A stretch of 64,000 nucleotides of DNA, taken from NCBI GenBank assembly GCA_009746045.1, contig RPFO01000213.1:9521536-9585535 (forward strand). Reading direction: 5' to 3'. The position numbers were made by a program, and so were the translations under genes. This document shows, in pieces, positions 13,357-24,390 of the stretch; position 1 is the first letter of the stretch, and every line of letters begins with the position of its first letter. The notes under the pieces were generated by a model. It was given only the letters and a program-made list of their open reading frames with translations. It had not been told where the DNA came from and did not search any database. The DNA is from Mesostigma viride (Eukaryota > Streptophyta > Mesostigmatophyceae > Mesostigmatales > Mesostigmataceae).

Positions 13357-14733
13357 ATGAGCAAACGCCTCTCGACGCAACGCAGCCTGGCGGCTGCGCT
13401 CGGCAATGAAAATACGTCTGCAGCTTCGGCTGCAGCTTCGCACACCGGCCCAGATGGCCACGGTGACACTAGTCGTGCACTGGTGCTCGCCCAGCCTCCC
13501 GGGCTTGCCTCGCCATCTGCCTCGCCTGAACCCAAGCGCAGTCGCTCTGCTGAGCCGCCCTGGGAAGAAATCTCCTTTGACATCAACAGCTCCGGATACT
13601 GGCAACGCCGCCCCAGTTGGTTCATGGAAGACGTGTTTTACGGGTCACACGCCTCGCTTCTAGCCCTGTGCGTGTACCTCACGTCCCACAACCGTGGCCG
13701 CTGGCATGGTGACGGCAAGCTTGTCGACCCCGCCGAGGCTCTCCCAATCATTCACCGCATGCCTCGCCCCAGGCTTCAACGCTTCGCCCTCTGCTCCCTT
13801 GTTGGACGCTCCGAATCCGAGATCTGGGCTTCCCCACCGCCCCCCCCCACCTTCCCCACCGAAGCCACCATCCGCACCCTCCTCAAGGAGGCTTTCGAGC
13901 AGCACGTGACCCCTCTTGCCGCAGATGTGGCGGCACTTGGCGGCACGCTGGCTGCTGAGCTTCCCACCATCCCCACCGCCACCGCCACCCTCCTCGCCTC
14001 CAAACCCCCCCCCTCCACCGACTCCATCACCGCCCAGCTCCGTGACATCGACCAGCGCCTCAAGGATAATGCAATCGCTATCGAGGTCTTGCAGAACACG
14101 GCCGGCCTCACCGCCCAGGCAGTGAAGGACATTGCCGCCAAGCCAGCCCCGGCTGGCCTGGCCGGCGATGCTCCTCCCATCACGACCTGGGCGGACATGC
14201 AACACACCACCTCCACCACCTCCGCCGTCGCAGCCCAGCTCCAGCGGCAGACGCTTGACCTCCGCGAGGAGGCCGAGCTCGCCAAACGCAGCCTCAACGC
14301 CATCCTCAAGAACTTCGACATGGAAGAAGGTGAGAATTCCGAGAAGCTTGCACGTGCGTTTGAGAGCAAAATCCTTGCACGCATGGGCCTTCTTGGTGAG
14401 ATGAAGCTGACCGCCCACCGCCTCCGGCCCTGCGCGCGGGGTAAGGCAGGGGCGCCTCCGCTTCTTCTCATCTTTGAGAGCCCAGCGGACAAGATTTCGT
14501 TTCTCAGACGCCGCAAGCGGCTCGAGAAGACTCACTTCACCGTGGACGATGACTTGACCCTGGCGCAGCAACAACGGCGACGGGAGCTATGGCCGACCTA
14601 CCTCCAGCTCCGGCAGACCAAGGCGGGCCAGCCGGTGTACTGGAAGGGGGCGGCCATCTACGTCGGCCACAAGCCCTGGCACGCGACCCCCTCGACCACC
14701 GCGGCCCCAGCGACTCCGGCAGCCCCAGCCTAG
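13357..14733 (+). CDS. LINE-type ORF1 protein (coiled coil plus ORF1 C-terminal domain)
   Basis: A 458-residue ORF with a true ATG (MSKRLSTQRS). The N-terminal 100 residues are Ser/Ala/Pro-rich with a basic EPKRSRSAEPP patch. The middle (about 180-340) is Ala/Leu-rich and heptad-like, with DIDQRLKDNAIAIEVLQN and EEAELAKRSLNAI. The C-terminal part has the LINE ORF1 signature: FESPADKISFLRRRKRLE, then DDLTLAQQQRRRELWPTYL and VYWKGAAIYVGH. Such proteins bind element RNA and act as nucleic-acid chaperones. No endonuclease or reverse transcriptase follows within 2.5 kb, so this is an ORF1-only or 3'-deleted copy. Two relics in the window share the domain. Confidence 0.7.
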   Translation: MSKRLSTQRSLAAALGNENTSAASAAASHTGPDGHGDTSRALVLAQPPGLASPSASPEPKRSRSAEPPWEEISFDINSSGYWQRRPSWFMEDVFYGSHASLLALCVYLTSHNRGRWHGDGKLVDPAEALPIIHRMPRPRLQRFALCSLVGRSESEIWASPPPPPTFPTEATIRTLLKEAFEQHVTPLAADVAALGGTLAAELPTIPTATATLLASKPPPSTDSITAQLRDIDQRLKDNAIAIEVLQNTAGLTAQAVKDIAAKPAPAGLAGDAPPITTWADMQHTTSTTSAVAAQLQRQTLDLREEAELAKRSLNAILKNFDMEEGENSEKLARAFESKILARMGLLGEMKLTAHRLRPCARGKAGAPPLLLIFESPADKISFLRRRKRLEKTHFTVDDDLTLAQQQRRRELWPTYLQLRQTKAGQPVYWKGAAIYVGHKPWHATPSTTAAPATPAAPA

Positions 14734-15159
14734 GGGAATACAGCAGCAGTAGTGTAGAATAGATAGACAGACTGTGGCCTTGTACATGCCCGCCTACTAC
14801 AGGCACTATTATACCAGCTGAGCCTAGCCTTTTCTACTTCATGTACATGTGTGCCTATGATGAGCCACCCTCCAGATGATACCTAGCTTTATTTAATTAT
14901 GCAGTGCCCATGCAGGGGGTCACTCCCTGCTGAGAAGCCATGCCCTAGCTTTTGTATAGCTGTGCTGATCTTCCCCACCTATGACAGGCTCCCCTTAGCT
15001 GGGTGTTGCCTGAAACTCTGGGTGGTGCAGGTGCCCTAGTGCACCTAGAGCAAGTGTTGTTTACATTCCCACCCTTGCAGGAAGTAGCTTAGAATGTATG
15101 ATAGGCCATATGCCCCTTCTCTGGGCAATGTGCTACCTATACTCCCAACGGAGTTATGT
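14734..15159 (+). other. Probable 3' untranslated part of the ORF1 element
   Basis: No ORF. It contains a hairpin-like segment around 14908-14950 (GGGGGTC / CCATGCCC) loosely resembling the 3' regions of the other two ORF1 copies. It abuts the tail of the oppositely oriented copy at about 15160. Confidence 0.4.
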
Positions 15160-16400
15160 TACAATTCAATTCAATTCAATGTGCACAACAGGAAGAAAGG
15201 GCAGAGACCCCCTTTCTCATCAGGACTTCATGCCAGAGGCATGCCACAGCAGCAATCGGACACGGCATAGACAATCCGGCAAGTGCTGTGGGTGCAATAA
15301 GACCCATGTGAGCATATCATCAGTAACAAGTAGGGTGGGCAAGTAAACTGATCATAGCCAGGAGTCACGTAGCATAGCTGTACAGGGGCTAAGCTGAGGC
15401 TATGGCTGGCTGTGTATCGTGTGTTAGCGGTGCACGTGACTAGGTATGGTGGCACAGCTGGGCAAACATTCTAGGCATGGCTGCCATTGCAGCAGTGACT
15501 ACCAATGGATACAAGCTAGGGCTGTTCAAGCTATTCTAGCCCGCGGGGGGCGTCCACATCTTGTGGTTAATCATCAGGTCCCCGCCCCTCCAGTACACCT
15601 TGGGCTTCTGGGGGTCCTGCTTGTGGCGGAGGTATTCCGGCCACAGGTCGCGTCGCTGCTGCTGCTGAGCGGGGTCAGGTCCTCCAGCGTACAGGTGAGG
15701 TCGTGCAACCTCTTGCGACGAGAAACCGCCGCTAGTCCTCAGGGAGGGGACTGGTGGGGGAGCCGCCTTGTCCCGTGAGTGGGGACCCGCGCAGTTCTAC
15801 CTCACCTATACCCAGCCCATGAGGGTGAGAAGCTGGTCCTTGAGCTCGTCGGCAAGGGTGGTTGACGTCTCACCTGGCTTCTGGGGGAAACGACACAGCA
15901 CCACTCGGCACTCGCGGCGAGCGCGGTCGGAGGCCTCCCGTTGCATGTTCGGCCTGGCGGTGGTCCTCCAGCTCCTGGAGCTTCGTGGCGATATGGCGTC
16001 AGTGGTTGAGGCGGTCGCTGACCGCAGCAGGTCCGCATAGGAGAGCGGCGGGAGGTCGCCAGCATCCTGCCGGGGTGGCTGGGATGCGATGGTGGCCGTC
16101 TGCTCCGCTATCTTTGGGACCTGTGTGGCCAGGGCCTCGGTGTGGGCGGTGATGGCTTCAAGCTTCTTCATGAGCACGCCGCACTTCCCCTCCACCTGGT
16201 TGAGGCGGGAGAGGAGTGCAGCATGTGCCTCGGATGCCTGCATGCGCCGTGGTCTGCAGCGCCGTGAGCTGAGGTTGTAGCTTGCATGTACGACCTTGGT
16301 TTCTGTATTGGAGACCTTGGCCTCCACCGTGTTGAGCGCTGTAGTCATCAATGTCATCTTCTCGGCCAGCGGCCAGGTCACGTGCTAAGTAACGTAATGA
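15160..16400 (-). mobile_element. Second ORF1-element copy, degenerate, inverted relative to the first
   Basis: Read on the minus strand, 16381-15806 encodes a coiled-coil segment (LNTVEAKVSNTETKV, HAALLSRLNQVEGK), then YADLLRS, RRECRVVLCRFP and ADELKDQLLTLMGW. After a stop and a frame change, 15720-15545 encodes AQQQQRRDLWPEYLRHKQ and KVYWRGGDLMINHKMW, matching the C-terminal domain of the intact ORF1 at 13357-14733. A 3' region of about 370 bp follows and ends in a (TTGAA)n tail (plus-strand 15162-15180), as expected for a LINE 3' terminus. The stop codons and frame change make this a pseudogene copy. Confidence 0.65.
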
Positions 16401-17452
16401 CTCATAGACTAGCTGAATCATTGACGTATAATTCAGGAATAAGCACGTGACTGCGTCACGTGGGTACGTGCCAATACAAAGAAAAGGATTACCTCGATCC
16501 AGGCCCTATACACTGTAGGGCGCCCTAGCTGCTCCCACTGCGCCCCAAGTGGGCAGGCCACAGAGAGCTCTCTCCACATATCAAGGTGCGGGCACAGCTG
16601 TCGGTGCAATACAACAATTTAAAAAGTAGGAAGCTGACGCAAAGCTATAAAAATAGGCTGAAGATGTTGATGTTAGCTCTATTGACGGTGATTCCTCCTG
16701 TTAATGAGTTTTTTTTCCCACTGCTTGAAGGCGATTTCACATGTACATACAAATGGCAGGAGAGGAATCACAGCAGTGGTGCTTACAGCTGGACGCTAGT
16801 CCTGGCCGCTAGCCTAGTAGGAACAAATTAACGCGCAGTGATCGTAAACACGAGTTAAATTGTTTTTTAGCTATAAAGCATCTAGGTTTCACTCTGAACG
16901 TTATAGCCAGCAATAATGTTAACATGTACTGCTCAGAATGTACTGCTACAATCCTTTGCATATTCCACCTCTGAGAGGCTCGACAAACTAATTGTAGATT
17001 AGATAACAGCAGGCTCGAGCAACCATGGTCCGGATTCTCCAGATCTGTGGCCTGCGCCGGTTGTCTCATGGTTACATGCAGCAGTGGTCACTACACTACA
17101 GCTAGTATTCAGGCCCTGTGCCAGTTGTCACTTGTCTCATCAATGATACAGCACAAATAATAAACAACCAGATAGCAATTTTAAAAATATATATTAAAAA
17201 CAATGTCTCACTTAGCTCGTACCAGTTGTCCACAAGCAATCAAGCAGGTGCTCGCATGCATGCACACCGCCCCAGCCAGGCTCATCGACCTGCACCCACT
17301 ATAATATATAATAAACGTTGGGAACCCAGGCTGAAGTACCTACTGTTTCCTATAATATGCAATGCCTATACAAAGTAGAATAGCCCAGCCATAGGCGGCA
17401 CATGGGTCATGGCGCCAGAGCAGCTACGTCTTGAGCACAAAACTATCTGCTG
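16401..17452. other. Intergenic region, no supported gene
   Basis: AT-richer sequence with short ORFs lacking domains. I see nothing I can assign. It includes the presumed 3' flank of the TTL-like gene, which ends at 17453. Confidence 0.5.
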
Positions 17453-20400
17453 TCACGTGCATCCCTCCACACTGCCCACGTCCCACTCCCCATCAACCAG
17501 CAGCTCCGCTTGGGGGTACCTTTCTCTCAGCCTCAGCAGTCTGTCGACCACTGGCCGTGCAGGTCTCGTTCCCCCCCCACCAGACCCCTTATTCTGGTCT
17601 GCGGCCCCATCCCCCTTATTCTGGTCTGCCCCAGCGGCTGTACCGCTCTTATCCCTTTTCTTCCCAGCAGCCGCCGTATCGCTGCAGCCAGTCGTACCAG
17701 CAATGCTACTGCTGCTGCCACCTGTACCAGCACCGGTACTGCTACCGCCAGTTGTACCAGCAGCAGCAGCAGCAGCAGCAGTATTGCTGCTAGCAGTCGC
17801 ACCAGCACCAGTACTGCTGCTAGCAGTTGTCGCAGCAGCACTACTGCTGCTAGCATACCCTGGATAAATCTCCATGGACAGTCCCGGGTAGTCCTCCTCC
17901 CGTGGCCATCGCCCCTCCCGCCGCATCTCCACCAGATCCACCGCCAGGTTGACCGTGTCCGCGATCACACCCGGGTGGCTGCGTATAAAGAACGCGTTCT
18001 CGTTCACCTCTAGCAGCAGCAGGTTAAGCCTGGCGTCCAGCACAAAGTCGAACGCGAGCATGTGGTAGTACCCGGGGAACTTGTACCCAATGTTGGCTGC
18101 CAGCGCACGCAATGCGAACACGATCGCGCGCTTGATTCCGGGCTCCAGGTTGGTCGCCACGTACCCTGGGGGCGTGTGCCCCTCACCCGCAAGCTCAGCA
18201 TCTAACCCGTCCAACGTGGACAGCACCTTGCTGGGTGTGGAGACCAGGGGGAGGGGACCGCTCATGCCGACCCGGGCCTCTCTATCTGGGCTCTTATCAA
18301 AAGCACCGCTGGAATCCGGCCCCTGGGCTGCGTCAAGGAAGTACCCCCTTGGCCACGGCGCCGTGTTGTTGCCGTTATTCGTCAGGTGGCCCGCAAGGTC
18401 CCTGGCCTCCTCCCTGCGGTATTCCGCCTCGGTGCGCTGGAAGTAGACGGCATCGCGCCGGTAGAACGCGACAAGAGGCTCGGCACTCACCAACATTCCA
18501 TACGCGCGGATGTGAAACTTGCATCCGCGCAGCAGCAATGGATCCCGTACGTACCTCTGTGCCAGGTGGTACAGCTCCCCTTTCCCCGTGAAGGGCAGCT
18601 TATTCCCTCCTACCCCGGGCTTATTATCGGCTTTTCCCCCAACCCAATCAACATCTCCCCGGGGATCATGCCCCCCCCCCCCGCTCATTATTGTCTCTCC
18701 CGTGAGGCGTACGCGTGCTGCTGTCTTCCCCGGGCTTGCCGTGCGCGGCTGCCGTATTGCCTTGCGAGGCTGCCGTATTGCCGTGCGAGGCTGCCGTGTG
18801 GTAATCACGGGCCGCAGTGCCTCGACCCGCAGCACGTTGGAAGTGCGGGTTGGCCTGCACCGTGATCGCGAGGCCACACTGGCGGCCCCGTCGATACGCC
18901 GCGAGGCTGGTCTCAAAGTCGTTGGCCGCGCCGCTGCCGTCCAGACCGATGCCCCGAGAGGGGGCCACAAGGAATGCCCCTCTTCCCGCGTACGAGTAGC
19001 GGGCCTTTATGATCCACCAGTCATCATCGCTTGGATCATTATGCTGGCACCTGCCCCCACCTGTTTGGCCGCCAGCGCAGCCCCTTGGGGTGGGGGATCC
19101 TCCCCCCTGTCTGCCGTGTTGGCTGTCCTGCGACGGCCATCCAAGGCCATGCGGGGCATCGTGCATGTGTGGTGGAGTGGTTTTCAGTCCGCTCTCTCGT
19201 GGAGCATTATTGCATGTTAGGCGCCCTGCCGAGGATGCCACCCTCCCATCATTATTGTTATCAATGCCCACACTATTGCATGCCTGTACAGCATGGCGAT
19301 TGTCCCCGTGGTCCGGTGCACTGGCACCCATGGCATGCCCCATGCACTCGGGAGTGGGGCTGCCGGGAGTTGGCTCACGCAACACCGTATTCCCCTGCGC
19401 CATCATACCCTGTGCTGCTGCCATCTGCAACCTCGCGGCGGCGCTGGCTCTCAGGCCATCCCCCCAGGTGGCCACAATCACTTGATCAGTTATGACATGA
19501 TGGTCGTTACGGGCACGAGGGTTGACACCCGGGCCGTGAGGGTCAAGGGCAGGGTCCTCAGGGAGGCCGCGAGGGTGGTCCGCACCAACGGCGACGCGAT
19601 GGTGCACAGCGGCGCGTGCTGAGCTGTCGGTGGCCAGTTCCTGCAGGCTCGCGTTCACCCTGCGGAAGAACTGCTGGCACTCATCAAGATCGTATAACCG
19701 GTACGTCTCGGGGACGAGCCCGCCCTGGCCCGCGATGTTGTCAACGCAGGCGGGCCCGCGGGCCACCGCGCGGCCCAGCAGGGTCTCTGGCAGGGCCGCC
19801 TTGTCGGTGAGCCGCCGGATCTCGAGGAACGAGTTGTACAGGAGGGGCCGAGTCGAACCGCGCGGCAGGGACGCGAGGGCCGAGGACAGGTTCGAGATGG
19901 TGGGCGTCATGGAGAGGGCCGGCGCGGACGGTGGGCAGGGCTGGATGCCCGGCGCGCGCAGTGCCGCGCTCCGCGAGCTCTTTTGCTTGGACTTGTTGGG
20001 CAGGGAGACCCAGCCCCTGCGGCACAACGCAAAGCTGACCGCCCTTGCCGCCACGTGCCCATCGCTGTCGCGGGGAGGCGAATTGCTGGAAATGTCAACC
20101 CAGAAGACTCCGTTGCATATTCCTTCGGCGGCTCCAGGAGTGTCGGTGGTTGATATTTGTCTGCAGAAATCATCCACGCTCATCCGACCGGGGAAGTCCG
20201 CGAGGAACTCGCGGGCGAGCTGCCGTTCCTCCGCGTTGGATAGTTGATGGTCGAACAAATCTGCTGCTGACATCGCATGGCTCTCAAGGAAAAATGCGCA
20301 ACGGCAGAGAGTGTGCATGGCCCCAAGCCTGGCTGGACTTACGTTGGCGAGATTATTAGTTGCCGGTTGGACATGGGAAGCCAACGCATTGCAAGACGTG

Positions 20401-20510
20401 GCGGCAACCACTAGAAGCACCACAAAAGATTGCCACTCCGTCATTCTCCAGAAAATGACGGTGAAACTGTGGATTATTCTTCGAGCCTCAACCGCGTATT
20501 GGGCTGACAT
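17453..20510 (-). CDS. Tubulin-tyrosine-ligase-like (TTL/TTLL) protein with signal peptide
   Basis: Two overlapping minus-strand frames form one gene: ATG at 20510 (or the better placed ATG at 20444), break at the C12 run 18671-18682, stop at 17453, about 1018 residues. From the second Met there is a signal-peptide-like start (MTEWQSFVVLLVVAATSCNA). TTL signatures follow in order: TYRLYDLDECQQFF; a roughly 200-residue low-complexity insert; WWIIKARYSYAGRGAFLV (nucleotide-binding strand); RGCKFHIRAYGMLV; LAFDFVLDARLNLLLLEVNEN (metal-binding ATP-grasp region). The last 100 residues are Ser/Ala/Gly-rich, partly from a CAG repeat near 17760. TTL enzymes ligate Tyr, Glu or Gly to tubulin tails; an ER-targeted member would need another substrate. 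The substrate is unknown. Confidence 0.7.
18671..18682. other. C12 homopolymer at the frame break of the TTL-like gene
   Basis: The N-terminal frame ends at RDNNERGGGA-stop within this run. The adjacent frame carries on with GGHDPRGDVDW and the rest of the TTL domain. A one-base length change in the run joins them. Confidence 0.75.
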
Positions 20511-21798
20511 TCAATCTGTCGCTAACGTTACATCCTTCTGCCTGGTTTCTTACGTGCTTGGCCAGGCTTCCCGTCCCGGCATGGCATAATATCCACGGAA
20601 GAAAATTAACGCCATGTACACCTTCCAACAACCCGAAACCTGCTAAGAGCTATGGCACCGGGCACGTGACATACAGCTGATCCACATGAGTCCACATGCC
20701 GCCACGCGGCGCCACGCCGTACGCCGTATGCCACCCCGCCTACTTCAGTACTTCGGCAGGTTGAGTTGAGTTTAGTTGAGTTATGGATTTGCTGATACTC
20801 ATTTCCCCATTTAACCTCCCTGGTCTATAATTGGATAATAAATATACTACCCATTTCCCCGAAAGTTTAGTCAAGGGTTTAGTTGAGTTTATTCCCGCGC
20901 CGCTGGGCAGGTGGGGTGCCTGCGATTTGCGACTTGCGGTTAGTTAGGCCGAATTAACTTGGGTGCTCGGAAGTGGTTATTCCGGGCAAAATAGTGTGAC
21001 GGACCGATTTGCCTCAGGCGGCAAAAGGTTCCGACACTATTTAACCTAACTCCGGGCGTGACCAAATATATGTGTCTGTGGGGGGCCCCTGACCTCCTCC
21101 GCCTTCTTCAAGGAGTGTTGCCGGCTCCGGGAGGACCGGCTGGACCTGGAGGGCCAGCGGGCCCCATGGTCGGCGCGGACCTGGACGTCATGTTGGCGTC
21201 GAGCGCTTGTCGGTGGCGCTGACTCGGGCCATGGCTGACATCATGCTCCGCCGTACGCGGGCTGATTTTGCGGTGCAGCAGGGCTATTAGGTATACCCAC
21301 CCAAATGATGACCCTAATGGCTCAAACTGTTCAGCAACTAATTGTTTATCATCCCTGAAGTGGTCGGTGCCTAGCTCTTACAACATAATTCAAAATGCAC
21401 ATTCTACCAAAAATGAATACGCGCGTCTTGACCCCCCTGACATTGACGGCAGTTATACATGGCCTACGATGAATATATGTGAGGTTGTGATATATCACGG
21501 CTTAGGGCAAGTCATGGACATGCTTGGCCCCCAAGGACAGCCATTGGATATGGGTGGGTTGGATGGCATCTGGTTTGCAAAATTGTGAAGATCCAGCCGA
21601 TTTATCGGCAGTATTTCTGCCCATTTATTGGTTAAATATACGGTCCCAGCGTCCTCCATTTAGGCGTTTTCGCAGGCATCAGGACAGCCATCTCGGCACA
21701 TGTGTGGTTTACAAGAGGCCGGTGTTCAGCACAACCAAACCGGTCGGTCTACATCCACGAGCGTGTGACAAGCCAACACAACATGCGCGACGCGCCAG
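20511..21798. other. Intergenic region, no supported gene
   Basis: Contains TTGAG-rich short repeats near 20760-20790 and 20880, and a GC-rich patch at 21090-21270 reading FFKECCRLREDRLDLEGQR. That patch looks like a small coding relic, but I cannot assign it. Confidence 0.4.
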
Positions 21799-23799
21799 CT
21801 ACGGCTCGATCGCCGCCTCCGCCAGGCAGGCGATCTCGTTGGGCCTGTCGAATAGCTGGATGTCCAGCCAGTGGGGCCCCTCGTCAGTGGGCACGGTCAT
21901 GGCGTCGTCATCCCATCCATCATAGAAAAGCTTCACTGCTCGGCAGTGCACTTTCGGTTTGCGCTCGTGGGGGTTGTACGAATTGTCTAGCGACGCCGTC
22001 ACGTACGACAGCAGCACGGCCTGTCGCTGCTCGTCGCTGGCATCGGTCCCCCGTGGACGAGTTCCCCCCGGAGCTGCGGTACGAGTGGGGGTTGTAACGG
22101 ATGACCAGCAGCGGCAGCCCCTCGCACGACTGTCCGAGGTTGAACAGCCGCACGAGCTCGCAGTACTGGTCGTACGAGCGGTGCTGGTGCTCGTCGACCT
22201 CGACGATGACGACGTGGGCGCCATCCGTGTATATGATGAAATCCGGCCGGCTCGCCACGCACTCGCCGCCGTGGATCCGCCGGTCGTGCACCAGCGTCCA
22301 CCGGGCGCCGCGCACCTTCTGTAGGGCAGCGGCCACCTTCCACTCCTCGCGGTGTCGATGATTGTTGAACACGACGGGGTCGCAGTACACGCAGCGGTTG
22401 CGAAGGGGCCGTCGCTGGCCCGCGATCTTGCCCTCTGCTGGGGTGAGGACCACGGGCACCCCCGATCTCCACTCCCAGTGTAGACCACAGTCGTCGCACA
22501 CGCCCGTCAGCCGCCAGTGGCCCGCCTCTGCGTGGGCGTCGCAGAAGCGCTCGCCATGATCCGGGTCCGCGTACGTGCCCACGGCCCGGCATGCCTCCGC
22601 CTTGCACCGTTGTCGCGGATCAGGGACGGCGGTATCTTTCTTGTGCTTCGCGCAGTGGACGGTGCGTTTACCCACGTCGCCCCACCGCGCATACGCCTCA
22701 CACCCGCTCGGGTGTTGGCACCTGGGATTCACCACATCCACCATGTCCGGCGCGGCGTGCGCCTTGCAGAACCTGCCTTTCTTGGCGCCGCGCTCCGCAA
22801 ACGAGGGTCGCGCATCACACCCGGGCGGGTGTTGGCACCTGGGATTCACCACGTCCACCATGTCCGGATCGGCGTGCGCCTTGCAGAACCTGCCTTTCTT
22901 GGCGCCGCGCTCCGCAAACGAGGGTTGCGCATCACACCCGGGCGGGTGTTGGCACCTGGGATTCACCACATCCACCATGTCCGGCGCGGCGTGCGCCTTG
23001 CAGAACCTGCCTTTCTTGGCGCCGCGCTCCGCAAACGAGGGTTGCGCATCACACCCGGGCGGGTGTTGGCACCTGGGGTGCACCACGTCCACCATGTCCG
23101 GATCGGCGTGCGCCTTGCAGAACCTGCCTTTCTTGGCGCCGCGCTCCGCAAACGAGGGTCGCGCATCACACCCGGGCGGGTGTTGGCACCTGGGATGCAC
23201 CACGTCCACCATGTCCGGCGCGGCGTGCGCCTTGCAGAACCTGCCTTTCTTGGCGCCGCGCTCCGCAAACGAGGGTCGCGCATCACACCCGGGCGGGTGT
23301 TGGCACCTGGCACTCACCACGTCCACCATGTCCGGCGCGGCGTGCGCCTTGCAGAACCTGCCTTTCTTGGCGCCGCGCTCCGCAAACGAGGGTTGCGCAT
23401 CACACCCGGGCGGGTGTTGGCACCTGGGATTCACCACATCCACCATGTCCGGATCGGCGTGCGCCTTGCAGAACCTGCCTTTCTTGGCGCCGCGCTCCGC
23501 AAACGAGGGTTGCACATCACACCCGGGCGGGTGTTGGCACCTGGGATGCACCACGTCCACCATGTCCGGCGCGGCGTGCGCCTTGCAGAACCTGCCTTTC
23601 TTGGCGCCGCGCTCCGCAAACGAGGGTCGCGCATCACACCCGGGCGGGTGTTGGCACCCGGGATGCACCACGTCCACCATGCCATCCTCGGCGTGGTTCC
23701 TGCCCGGCTCGCCAATCCGGCGCGTCCCATTCTGCACACAGTGGTTTACGACATCACCGCGGGGCCCGCGAAAAGAGCGTGGGTAAGTGACGGCGGCGC
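21799..23799 (-). CDS. EsV-1-7 cysteine-rich repeat protein with C-terminal endonuclease-like domain, 5' end interrupted
   Basis: Eight near-identical 39-residue units (CQHPPGC, x16, C-x2-H, then MVDVV) fit the EsV-1-7 zinc-binding motif, followed by two diverged units (CQHPSGCEAY.. and CKAEACRAVG..). The C-terminal part has CDDC..CVYC, then RPDFIIYTDGAHVVIVEVDE, HQHRSYDQYCELVRLF and LLVIRYNPHSY. The PD..ExD arrangement resembles PD-(D/E)xK nucleases, and this pairing is known from algae and large DNA viruses. A one-base break at C runs (22048-22069) separates the last 87 or so residues (TDASDEQRQAVLLSYV to AAIEP). The first in-frame ATG is at 23680, but the frame stays open up to the LTR at 23800 and includes a degenerate upstream repeat, so the real start may have been cut off by the retrotransposon. 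Founding members (the Ectocarpus IMM family) act in development; the function here is unknown. Confidence 0.75.
22721..23656 (-). repeat. 117-bp coding tandem repeat, 8 copies
   Basis: Eight consecutive 117-bp units, each one EsV-1-7 motif. Differences are limited to a few positions: A/D before PD, R/Q in DARPS or DAQPS, and HP/NP/SA after VV. The two outer units toward the nuclease domain have diverged, while the eight are homogenised. Confidence 0.95.
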
Positions 23800-24371
23800 T
23801 GTTACGTCGCGTAACAATTCGTTGTAGTTACGGACGTAAATTAGGTCCTTGGCCTCGGTTGTTCCTAGGTTACGTGCAGTTCTAGTCTGGACATGATTGT
23901 CCCCGTAACAGTACTGTGGTATATTGGGTGCCTTTGGGCGCCGCGCCGCGTACTATATTAGTGGTCCTTATCCTTTTGTAGAATGTAGTGGACCGGCGTG
24001 CATCTGTGCACCTGCCTGTGTTTCTGTGGTTCTGCAGGCGAGGGCCAGGTCGGCCCGAGCCTGTTGGACCGTTGGTGACCATTTATGCACGTTCCACTCC
24101 TTGTGTGGTCACTCGGCGTGTGTTAAGTGAATTGACACATTTAGGCTTGGGTCACGGCAGTGTAGTTGTGTTTCCTTCCTCTATTCCTGGAGTAAACGGG
24201 TTTTGTTAAATGGTTGTATGGCGTATTATAGCAACACTTACGTTAATGCATTGAGATCAGCTCCGTCACGTTCGTCTTTCGCCAGAGGGTTAAGTAGAGG
24301 AGGCCTGACCAGTTTAGGTAGTATCAGGCCCATTAGAGGTAGAGGTGGAGGTAGATATCCGCGGCGTAACA
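23800..24371 (+). repeat. 5' LTR
   Basis: 572 bp, TGTTACG...CGTAACA ends. It begins with its own short inverted repeat, TGTTACGTCGCGTAACA. A TATA-like ACTATATTAG near 23951 could be the U3 promoter. Confidence 0.95.
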
Positions 24372-24372
24372 A

Positions 24373-24390
24373 TGGTTCCGGAGGAACTTC
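24373..24390 (+). other. Candidate primer-binding site
   Basis: One base after the LTR the sequence reads TGGTTCCGGAGG, with the TGG expected to pair with a tRNA CCA end. I could not assign the tRNA. Confidence 0.45.

Noticed and set aside
22721-23656. Regular repeats as a possible CRISPR array
   Set aside because: Units are contiguous 117-bp coding repeats without spacers, in a eukaryote.
22517-23827. Three long plus-strand ORFs of about 400 residues opposite the EsV-1-7 gene
   Set aside because: They are shadows of the 117-bp coding repeat, whose length is a multiple of three, leaving several frames open.
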